Positions 32,795 through 39,665 of a DNA stretch of 64,000 nt are shown here, one piece after another. This DNA comes from Flavobacterium sp. ACN2 (GTDB taxonomy: Bacteria > Bacteroidota > Bacteroidia > Flavobacteriales > Flavobacteriaceae): contig NZ_MRCM01000004.1 of NCBI RefSeq assembly GCF_002303885.1, positions 186,001 to 250,000 on the forward strand. The letters are read 5' to 3'. Below the pieces are notes generated by a model that did not search any database, was not told where the DNA came from, and was given only the letters and a program-made list of their open reading frames with translations. The position numbers and the translations under genes were made by a program. The stretch's first letter is position 1. Each line of letters starts with the position of its first letter.

Positions 32795-35341
32795 TTACAG
32801 TGAATACTTGAATGTAACTCCGTAAGTTCTTTGATCACCAAGAACTCCAGCATATTGACCTGAGTTACCACCTGCAGGCAATAATTGCTCGTAGTAATCT
32901 TTATTGAAAAGGTTTCTTCCCCAAATCTGAATAGATAAACCTTGCGAAGCACGGAAACCTAAACGAGCATTAAAGATTGCATAACCTTGTACGACTAAAT
33001 ATTTTGAAGCCGAAGGACTTGAAGAAAATTCAGAACGAGCATATCCGTCAGCGGCGAAGAAAATTTTTCCAGCATTACCAAAGAATTTTGCTTTATCCGA
33101 AAGTTCACCTCCAAGAGAACCTGCCCATCTTGAAGCTCCTGGCAATTCAGTTCCAGAAACATCTTTGAAGGCAACTGGCGCTCCAGTTTCTTCTAACGGA
33201 AGTGGCGCATTAGTAAACTTCACATATTTACCATCTGTATAAGTTGCCGCTCCATTAATTGTTACATGCGAATTGATAACAAAACTTGCATCCAATTCTG
33301 CACCTCTTACACGTACTTTATCTGCATTGGCAAGATATCCACGGTTTACACCCAATTCAGCTGCCTGAACGTTAGTTTGGAAATCTTTGATATCAGTATT
33401 AAAGAACGTTAAATTGAAAATTGAGTTTTTAAACGGAGATGTTTTTACTCCAATTTCATAATGATTTACCTTTTCTGGCTTAACCACTGCAAGGTCTGTC
33501 ATTGGCTGTCCTGCTGCGTTTGTTGGAAGACCTGCTACGTTAACTCCAACTGGCTTGTAACTTTTTGCATAAGTTGCATAAGCATTGATTTTGTCTGATG
33601 CTTTATAAGTAAGCGTTAAGTTTCCAGAAAAGTCTGTATTGTCAGTATCTGAGTCAAATGCCTGATCAGAGTAAACCGATTTTTTCAAAGCCAATAAGGC
33701 AGGATCTGTAGTTTGAAGTCCTCCATAAGTTTTACGAGAATAACTTGCATCTTTTTTATCAAAATTATATCTCAAACCAGGTAAAATGTGGAATTTCTCT
33801 GTAACAGCCCAATCAAGCTGTCCGAATACTGCAGCACTAGAAGCTCTAATTCTTGCGTCAGTTTTAATTCCGTATCCTTCAAAAAGACCTGGAGTTTTCC
33901 ATAATGGACTAGTTGTACTTTGAGAGAATCTCCATTGTGCATTTCCTGATTCTTCTGTACCATCTGTCTGAGAGGTCTGATCGATAAAGAATACTCCTGC
34001 AACACCACTAATTTTTGAAGTTAATTGTCCAGCATAACGAACTTCTTGTGTAATCTGAGTTTGTCTTGTTGGGTTTTGAGATTTAGCTAAAACTTGTAAT
34101 CCTGTAAAATCTCTATCGTTTGACGGATCCCAGTTCCAGAAACGCCATGCAGTTGTAGAAGTTAGAGTTCCGCCTCCAATTTTTGTATCAATGTTTAAAG
34201 AAACACCTCCTAAATCTTGTCCAGAACGCCAAGGTGTATCGTGATCTATTTTACGGTCAAAAGCATTTAAACTTGGCAATTGATAATTTAAATCTTTAAT
34301 AATAGCATCAAACTGACGGTATGCAGCCCTTTGAGTAGGGGCAACACCAGCAACAACCTGCGCATATCCGTCAGGACGCTGTGTTGTTAAATCTCCTGCA
34401 AAAGTAATGTTTGTATTTTCAGTAGGAGTCCATAATAATTGTCCTCTAAAACCTTGATTGTTCAAAGTATTGGTTGGTCTTCCTGTCGCAATGTTATCAA
34501 TTAAACCATCACGTTGTGTACCTGAGAAAGATAAACGACCAGCGACTTTTTTTCCTAATGCTCCAGTGATAGAAGCTTTAGCTTGTAAAAAGGCATAATT
34601 TCCGTAACTCAATTCAAAATCGGCACCAGTTGTAAAACTTGGTTTGCGAGATGTAATATTAAAAGCTCCAGAAGTTGTGTTTTTTCCGAATAAAGAACCT
34701 TGTGGACCACGTAATACCTCGATTTGTTCTACATCGATAAAATCTAAAGTAGTTGCTGCAGGACGAGCATAATAAACACCGTCTACGTAGAAACCAACTC
34801 CAGGATCGATACCATCGTTGGTAAGTCCGAATGGTGAACCTAAACTTCTAATGTTGATTCCAGTATTTCTTGGATTAGAAGAATATAATTGTACAGAAGG
34901 AACCAATTCTTTAATACGGTTTACGTTGAAAGCTCCTGCTGCTTCTGCTTGTTTTCCTGTAACTACAGAAACGGCAATAGGTACGTCTTGTACTTTTTCA
35001 ATTCTTCTTCTTGAAGAAACTACAACCTCAACAAGTTTGTTTTCTTCGCGTAAAGTCACCAATAATGGTGAAGCAGGGATAGCTGTAATTTCAAGCTCAG
35101 CAGTATTATAACCAATGTATTGAACGAGGATTGTAAGTGGTAATTTTCCTTGTGATTCTATCGAAAATCTTCCCTCAGAATCTGTAATCGCGCTAAAAGT
35201 GGTTCCTTTAATTACCACATTGGCTGCTTCTAAAGGAATATTTTGATCTGTTGTAACAACCCCGTCAATTTTTTGTGCGAATGAGATTGAGAATGTTAAA
35301 ACTGCAAGAATTGTAAGTATATTTTTTATAGATGTCTTCAT
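32795..35341 (-). CDS. TonB-dependent receptor with no Cys and two Met residues
   Basis: The protein has 848 residues. Signal peptide ending SISFAQ, CarboxypepD_reg-like domain (IDGVVTTDQNIPLEAANVVI, about 24-110), plug (VQDVPIAVSVVTGKQ; VEQIEVLRGPQGSLFGKNT, about 118-230) and a 22-strand-type barrel ending GDQRTYGVTFKYSL. It imports a bound substrate with TonB energy. I counted only Met1 and one further Met (GQPMTD) and no Cys, a very strong depletion for this length. Together with the upstream Met/Cys-ending short ORF and an Rrf2 regulator, this suggests expression under sulfur limitation and an organosulfur or sulfate-type substrate. The substrate itself cannot be read. Confidence 0.92.
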   Translation of the reverse strand: MKTSIKNILTILAVLTFSISFAQKIDGVVTTDQNIPLEAANVVIKGTTFSAITDSEGRFSIESQGKLPLTILVQYIGYNTAELEITAIPASPLLVTLREENKLVEVVVSSRRRIEKVQDVPIAVSVVTGKQAEAAGAFNVNRIKELVPSVQLYSSNPRNTGINIRSLGSPFGLTNDGIDPGVGFYVDGVYYARPAATTLDFIDVEQIEVLRGPQGSLFGKNTTSGAFNITSRKPSFTTGADFELSYGNYAFLQAKASITGALGKKVAGRLSFSGTQRDGLIDNIATGRPTNTLNNQGFRGQLLWTPTENTNITFAGDLTTQRPDGYAQVVAGVAPTQRAAYRQFDAIIKDLNYQLPSLNAFDRKIDHDTPWRSGQDLGGVSLNIDTKIGGGTLTSTTAWRFWNWDPSNDRDFTGLQVLAKSQNPTRQTQITQEVRYAGQLTSKISGVAGVFFIDQTSQTDGTEESGNAQWRFSQSTTSPLWKTPGLFEGYGIKTDARIRASSAAVFGQLDWAVTEKFHILPGLRYNFDKKDASYSRKTYGGLQTTDPALLALKKSVYSDQAFDSDTDNTDFSGNLTLTYKASDKINAYATYAKSYKPVGVNVAGLPTNAAGQPMTDLAVVKPEKVNHYEIGVKTSPFKNSIFNLTFFNTDIKDFQTNVQAAELGVNRGYLANADKVRVRGAELDASFVINSHVTINGAATYTDGKYVKFTNAPLPLEETGAPVAFKDVSGTELPGASRWAGSLGGELSDKAKFFGNAGKIFFAADGYARSEFSSSPSASKYLVVQGYAIFNARLGFRASQGLSIQIWGRNLFNKDYYEQLLPAGGNSGQYAGVLGDQRTYGVTFKYSL

Positions 35342-35390
35342 TTTTTATATTAAGTATATATGATTAGTAGAATTTAAAATTAAATTTTTT

Positions 35391-35501
35391 TTACCAACAC
35401 ATACACATCATAGATGAAGCAGTATTCACAGTTGTGAAATTATAATTATGTTTTTTTTGCAAAAGATTTTGTCCACCTGATTTACTAGAATGTACTTTCA
35501 T
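35391..35501 (-). CDS. Short ORF (36 aa) ending MMCMCW, candidate sulfur-sensing leader peptide
   Basis: ATG at 35501 to TAA at 35391-35393, 36 codons, starting MKVHSSKSGGQNLLQ and ending SSMMCMCW. Five of the last six codons are Met or Cys, directly before the stop and 49 nt upstream of the TonB receptor ATG. It is transcribed with the receptor from the promoter at 35541. The arrangement resembles amino-acid leader peptides, in which ribosome stalling at scarce residues controls the downstream gene. No rho-independent attenuator is visible in the AT-rich 49-nt spacer, so the mechanism (translational coupling, Rho, or none) is open. It is distinct from any small protein I know. Confidence 0.6.
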   Translation of the reverse strand: MKVHSSKSGGQNLLQKKHNYNFTTVNTASSMMCMCW

Positions 35502-35540
35502 GAGTTAAAATTTTGTAAATGATTAGTTAATTATTTTTGG

Positions 35541-35575
35541 CAAATATATATAATTAATTCTATCGATTTACTAGA
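35541..35575 (-). promoter_or_regulatory. Promoter and operator-like site of the leader/TonB receptor transcript
   Basis: On the minus strand TATATTTG (35541-35548) fits the -7 box TAnnTTTG. About 20 bp upstream, TCTA-N9-TAGA (35559-35575) overlaps the expected -33 region. The 11-mer GATTTACTAGA within it recurs at 35479-35489, inside the leader ORF. This is a plausible Rrf2-regulator site. Confidence 0.45.
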
Positions 35576-35592
35576 CTTTAGAAAATATTTTT

Positions 35593-36006
35593 TTATTTTT
35601 TTACCAATGAGGCGATTGTGATGCCTTCCATAGCCTTTAAAGTTTTATCTCTAATTAGCATTAAACCGTGACGAAGACTGCATTCAGACTCGGTTTTACA
35701 ATCAGAGCAAGGCTCGTAAAAATTTAAAGAAGCGCATGGCAAAAGGGCAATTGCACCGTCAAATAATCGGTGAATTTCTGCCAAAGTGATATCATTTTTG
35801 GATTTAATTAGATAGTATCCGCCAAATTTTCCCTGCTTACTGCTTACAAAACGGCCGCGTTTTAGATCTAATAAAATCTGCTCTAAAAACTTTTTAGGAA
35901 TGTTAGCGCCATCAGCGATTTCTACAGTTCTAGAAATGTGATTTTCGTCTTGTTCTGCTAAATAAAGTAAGGCCTTAAGGGCGTATTTTGCTTTATGTGA
36001 TAACAT
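35593..36006 (-). CDS. Rrf2-family transcriptional regulator
   Basis: The protein has 137 residues. N-terminal winged helix (MLSHKAKYALKALLYLAEQD, VEIADGANIPKKFLEQILLD, wing QGKFGGYYLIKS), then the dimer helix and a cysteine cluster (LLPCASLNFYEPCSDCKTES, then ECSLRHG), i.e. four Cys in about 20 residues. Rrf2 proteins include IscR (Fe-S), NsrR (NO) and CymR (cysteine). The spacing here is not the IscR pattern, and CymR-like control of sulfur uptake is inferred from the neighbouring sulfur-poor TonB receptor and leader ORF. It starts the minus-strand run Rrf2 - leader - receptor. Confidence 0.88.
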   Translation of the reverse strand: MLSHKAKYALKALLYLAEQDENHISRTVEIADGANIPKKFLEQILLDLKRGRFVSSKQGKFGGYYLIKSKNDITLAEIHRLFDGAIALLPCASLNFYEPCSDCKTESECSLRHGLMLIRDKTLKAMEGITIASLVKK

Positions 36007-36099
36007 CTATTAATAAATTGTAAAATGTAAATGTATGATTTTTTAAGATTGAAACCTAAACTTGAAACCTGAAACGAGGAAAATTAGAACCAGAATAAA

Positions 36100-36939
36100 T
36101 TACCAGCCTCCGCTAGATCCGCCGCCAGAGAAACCTCCACCGCCAAATCCGCCTCCGAAGCCACCGCCTCCGCCAAAACCACCGCCAGATGATCCGCCGC
36201 CGAAGCCTCCAAATCCGCCTCCTCCGCCACTTCTTCCAAGATTACTCAGAATAATAACATCGAGCAGGCTAGGGCCTCCGCCGCCATTGTTGCCAGAATT
36301 TCCTCCTCCGCCTCTTTTATTTCGAGCGAGTAAGATTAAAACAATTACAACAATTACAATAAAAGGCAGAATAGGAAAATCTTGTCCTTTTGCTTGTTTG
36401 CGTTCGCCTTTGTATTTTCCTTTAAAAACATCAATAATAGCATCAGTTCCTTTATCAAGACCGTTGTAGAAGCTTCCTGCTTTAAACTCAGGTATAATAA
36501 TATTTCTGATAATTGTTCCGCCAATACCTGCCGTTAAACGATCTTCAAGACCATATCCAGGATTGATGGCAATTTTTTTTTCATTTTTAGCTAAAAGAAT
36601 GACCACTCCATTATCATCTTCTTTAGTTCCTCCAATTCCCCATGTTTGCCCCCATTTAGTTGCTAATTGGCTTACATCTTCTCCTTTTAAACTCTCAATT
36701 GTAATTACTACGATTTGAGTAGTGGTAGAATCAGAGTAACGAATTAGTTTTTCTTCTAATTGTGCCTTTTCTGTAGAACTTAAAATGTTAGCGTAATCGT
36801 AAACAGAAGTCTGGAAACTTGGTTTGGGTGGAATCTCAAATTGCGCAAAAATAGCATTGCTGATAAATAATGCGATAAACAAAAAAGTAATCTGAAAAAT
36901 TCTATTGGAATTTGGGATTTTAATTTTGGAATTTTTCAT
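36100..36939 (-). CDS. TPM-domain membrane protein with Gly-rich tail (YgcG family)
   Basis: The protein has 279 residues. Signal peptide ending NAIFAQ (about residue 32), TPM domain (about 40-170: VYDYANILSSTEKAQLEEKL, TTQIVVITIESLKG, DDNGVVILLAKNEKKIAINP, GYGLEDRLTAG), one membrane helix (ILPFIVIVVIVLILLA, about 190-206) and a Gly/Ser/Phe-rich tail ending GGGSSGGW. Known as the TPM_phosphatase or YgcG family. The 4-bp gap to the preceding TPM gene and the LemA gene upstream are the usual arrangement of this envelope-associated set, whose function is unclear. The plus-strand proline-rich frame opposite the tail is an artefact of its composition. Confidence 0.9.
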   Translation of the reverse strand: MKNSKIKIPNSNRIFQITFLFIALFISNAIFAQFEIPPKPSFQTSVYDYANILSSTEKAQLEEKLIRYSDSTTTQIVVITIESLKGEDVSQLATKWGQTWGIGGTKEDDNGVVILLAKNEKKIAINPGYGLEDRLTAGIGGTIIRNIIIPEFKAGSFYNGLDKGTDAIIDVFKGKYKGERKQAKGQDFPILPFIVIVVIVLILLARNKRGGGGNSGNNGGGGPSLLDVIILSNLGRSGGGGGFGGFGGGSSGGGFGGGGGFGGGFGGGGFSGGGSSGGW

Positions 36940-36942
36940 TAT

Positions 36943-37380
36943 TTATCCTTTTGAGATTTCGTTAGATAGTTCGTTTACATCATCTTCCTGAGACGGAAAA
37001 TATTTTTTGAGCTGTTCTCCGGCATTCAAAATACCGTCAACAATTCCTTGTTTAAAATTGCCGGATTTAAAATGATTCACCATAATGTCTTTGGTACAAT
37101 CCCAAAAATCGTTAGCTACGACATCATTAATTCCTTTGTCTCCACAAATCACAAAGTTTTTATCTTCAACTGCAAAATAGAGTAATACTCCATTTTTCAA
37201 TCTGGTTTCATCCATTCGTAATTCATGAAAAACTTCTAAAGCCCGATCAAAATGGACTTTAGAAGTTGTTTTTTCTATATGTACTCTAATTTCGCCAGAA
37301 GTATTGTTTTCGGCCACGCGAATTGCTTCAACAATTTCATGCTCTTCTTCTTTGGTTAAAAAATCTTCTACTTTTGACAT
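36943..37380 (-). CDS. TPM-domain protein, short form
   Basis: The protein has 145 residues, no signal peptide. TPM domain throughout: FLTKEEEHEIVEAIRVAENN, SGEIRVHIEKTTS, LKNGVLLYFAVEDKNFVICG, DKGINDVVANDFWD. It is the middle gene of LemA - TPM - TPM (gaps 31 and 3 bp) and is probably co-translated with the Gly-rich paralogue. Role unknown; it may be a cytoplasmic or membrane-associated partner of LemA. Confidence 0.88.
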   Translation of the reverse strand: MSKVEDFLTKEEEHEIVEAIRVAENNTSGEIRVHIEKTTSKVHFDRALEVFHELRMDETRLKNGVLLYFAVEDKNFVICGDKGINDVVANDFWDCTKDIMVNHFKSGNFKQGIVDGILNAGEQLKKYFPSQEDDVNELSNEISKG

Positions 37381-37411
37381 GAAAATGATTTTAGAGTTTA
37401 GATTGTAGATT

Positions 37412-37996
37412 TTAGAATTTTACTTCAACAGGTTTATCAGCTCCAGTAGAGGCTTCAAAGTATGGTTTTTCTTTGTATTCGCTCAAGAACCAGTTGTTTG
37501 GAATCTTTAAAACGTATCCGTTGTAAACTTGTACAGCTTCATTAAAACGAGTTCTAGCAGTTAAAATTTGGTTTTCAGTACTTGCTAATTCGTCTTGTAA
37601 TTTTAAGAAATTCTCGTTTGCTTTTAAAGTTGGATACTGCTCAACAGATACCAATAATCTTGATAATGATGAACTTACGCCACTTTGAGCTTGGTTAAAT
37701 GCTGCTAATTGTTCTGGTGTAACATTGCTAGGATCGATAGTTACCGATGTAGCTTTGGCACGAGCTTCAATTACTGCTGTCAAAGTTCCTTTTTCAAAGT
37801 CAGCAGCACCTTTTACAGTGTTTACTAAATTCCCGATAAGATCATTACGTCTTTGGTAAGCCGTTTGAACATTTCCCCATTCTTTATTAACAGCCTGACT
37901 GTGTTGCAAAGCAGTATTTTTAATACCAATCGACCAAAATGCGATAATAGCAATAAGTGCTACAATAATTCCTACAGGGATTAACCACTTTTTCAT
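37412..37996 (-). CDS. lemA: LemA family protein
   Basis: The protein has 194 residues. One N-terminal membrane helix (LIPVGIIVALIAIIAFWSIG), then the conserved LemA coiled region with ALQHSQAVNKEWGNVQTAYQ, RRNDLIGNLVNTVKGAADFE, LSRLLVSVEQYPTLKANENF and TENQILTARTRFNEAVQVYN. LemA proteins are envelope proteins of unknown biochemical role, usually next to TPM genes as here. It lies 34 bp after a MerR regulator on the same strand. Confidence 0.93.
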   Translation of the reverse strand: MKKWLIPVGIIVALIAIIAFWSIGIKNTALQHSQAVNKEWGNVQTAYQRRNDLIGNLVNTVKGAADFEKGTLTAVIEARAKATSVTIDPSNVTPEQLAAFNQAQSGVSSSLSRLLVSVEQYPTLKANENFLKLQDELASTENQILTARTRFNEAVQVYNGYVLKIPNNWFLSEYKEKPYFEASTGADKPVEVKF

Positions 37997-38030
37997 ATTT
38001 GTTTTGATTTAAGTTTATTTCTATTTTTAA

Positions 38031-38363
38031 TTACAATTCGTTTTTGATGTCGTTCAGCTGCGTTTTTATCGACTCTAATTTACGTATTATTTCGAATTTA
38101 TCTAACGTTTTCTTCTGACCCTCTTTTAAGTGTATTTTGGCACCTTCAAGAGTAAAACCTCTTTCCTTTACTAAATGATAGATCAATTGAAGGTTGGTAA
38201 CATCTTCTGGAGTGAACATTCTATTTCCCTTTGCATTTTTTTTAGGTTTTAGAATGTCAAATTCGCTGTCCCAAAATCGTATCAAAGAGGCATTGACATT
38301 AAAAGCTTTGGCAACTTCGCCAATACTGTAATATCTCTTGTCTTTAGAAAGTTCAATATGCAT
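38031..38363 (-). CDS. MerR-family transcriptional regulator
   Basis: The protein has 110 residues. The MerR winged HTH is complete (YYSIGEVAKAFNVNASLIRF, WDSEFDILKPKKNAKGNRMF, TPEDVTNLQLIYHLVKERGF), followed by a short coiled coil (LDKFEIIRKLESIKTQLNDI). There is no C-terminal ligand or metal domain. Bacteroidetes genomes usually keep this gene beside lemA and an M23 peptidase, as here, 48 bp after the peptidase gene. Confidence 0.9.
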   Translation of the reverse strand: MHIELSKDKRYYSIGEVAKAFNVNASLIRFWDSEFDILKPKKNAKGNRMFTPEDVTNLQLIYHLVKERGFTLEGAKIHLKEGQKKTLDKFEIIRKLESIKTQLNDIKNEL

Positions 38364-38411
38364 GATTTGTTTTTTTCTATTTTATTTCAAAAATACTATT
38401 TTTTCGTGATA

Positions 38412-39389
38412 TTAATCTAATGATTGGTTTTCTTGGTTTGCCATTTGCGAAATCGCCACATATTCTACAGCCGAAATATTTCCGTAATAGAAATTCAGCG
38501 GATTTACGACTTTTCCGTCTTTATGCACTTCATAATGACAATGCGGACCTTCAGATCTACCCGTACTTCCAACGAAACCAATCACATCGCCTCGTTTCAC
38601 TCTTTGCCCCGGACGGCAGTTGTATTTACTTAAATGCGCATATAAACTTTCATATCCAAAACCGTGCCTGATCACGATGTGGTTTCCGTATCCCGAAGCT
38701 GTATTGTCAGCTCTTTCTACAACACCGTCACCTGTTGCATAAATGGGAGCTCCAGTATTGGCGGTAAAATCCATTCCGTTATGCATTTTTCTCACTTTCG
38801 TGAAAGGGTCAATTCGGTATCCAAAACCTGACGCGACACGTTTTAAATTTTCATTTCGAACTGGCTGAATGGCAGGAATCGCTAACAATAAATTTTCTTT
38901 AGCTCCAGCTAATTTTAAAATATCATCTAAAGATTTAGACTGAATGGCCAACTGCTTCGATAGTTTGTCGACTCTTTTGGTTGCATTTAAAACCAATTGA
39001 GAATTATTATATCCTTCTAGCGCTTTGTATCTGTCAGAACTTCTAAAACCAGCTTTCCTGATCGAATCTGGAATTTCAGCTTTGTTAAAATATACACGGT
39101 AAATATTATTGTCACGTTCTTCTAATGCATCTGCGGCAGCGTCGATTTCGTCCAATTTTTTATTTAAAATGGCATATTGCAGTTTTAAATTTTCAATTTC
39201 ACGGGCTTGTAAACGATCTTTTGGGGTTTCAAAATAAGGCGTGTTTATTAAAAGTACAAAAACTAAAAAACCAAACAGTGCCGATGCCAGTAAAAACAGG
39301 AATGCGTAACCAATTTTTATTCTTTTTCTGGTTTTTATTTTCGTATAAGCCAGATTTTCTGAGTCGTAATAATATTTTACTTTCGCCAT
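38412..39389 (-). CDS. M23 (LytM-type) metallopeptidase, inner-membrane anchored
   Basis: The protein has 325 residues. A basic N-terminus, one membrane helix (FLFLLASALFGFLVFVLL, about 30-48), a periplasmic coiled-coil (about 60-110) and the zinc peptidase domain (about 185-300): MHNGMDFTANTGAPIYATGD with the HxxxD ligands, YGNHIVIRHGFGYESLYAHL, and GPHCHYEVHKDG with the HxH ligands. All catalytic residues are present, so an active peptidoglycan endopeptidase is likely. First gene of the five-gene minus-strand run ending at 36100; divergent from alaS. Confidence 0.93.
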   Translation of the reverse strand: MAKVKYYYDSENLAYTKIKTRKRIKIGYAFLFLLASALFGFLVFVLLINTPYFETPKDRLQAREIENLKLQYAILNKKLDEIDAAADALEERDNNIYRVYFNKAEIPDSIRKAGFRSSDRYKALEGYNNSQLVLNATKRVDKLSKQLAIQSKSLDDILKLAGAKENLLLAIPAIQPVRNENLKRVASGFGYRIDPFTKVRKMHNGMDFTANTGAPIYATGDGVVERADNTASGYGNHIVIRHGFGYESLYAHLSKYNCRPGQRVKRGDVIGFVGSTGRSEGPHCHYEVHKDGKVVNPLNFYYGNISAVEYVAISQMANQENQSLD

Positions 39390-39403
39390 ATTTTAAAATA
39401 CGC

Positions 39404-39480
39404 TATTTTTGCACCTTGTAAAATGAGTTAGTCGAACGAAACTGCGAAATGTTTCAGTTGTTCGACACTTTTTTACAAGG
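39404..39480 (+). promoter_or_regulatory. alaS promoter box and structured leader element
   Basis: TATTTTTG (39404-39411) fits the -7 box. Immediately downstream, CCTTGTAAAA (39414-39423) pairs with TTTTACAAGG (39471-39480). Inside, GTCGAAC (39431-39437) pairs with GTTCGAC (about 39459-39465) and ACTG with CAGT, giving a 67-nt irregular hairpin at the likely 5' end of the alaS mRNA, about 185 bp before the start codon. It could be an operator or RNA regulatory structure. Confidence 0.45.
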
Positions 39481-39665
39481 ATTAATGATTAGATATTGGG
39501 GCTATTTTATCATTAGATAATGCGCAAAATAGGTAATTTATTGTTTAAATTATAAGTTTTTTCAATACATTATAAAAAACTTAACGCATCATCAAATGAA
39601 TAAATTAGCTAATTATCTAATTTTCAAATTGACACATTAAAACAGACACATTTTCTAATTAAAAT

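Noticed and set aside
33772..35111. Antisense ORFs within the TonB receptor
   Set aside because: They follow the codon pattern of the receptor on the opposite strand and match nothing recognisable.
36062..36469. Plus-strand proline-rich ORF of 135 codons
   Set aside because: It is the complement of the Gly-rich tail of the TPM gene on the minus strand; the composition alone creates an open frame.
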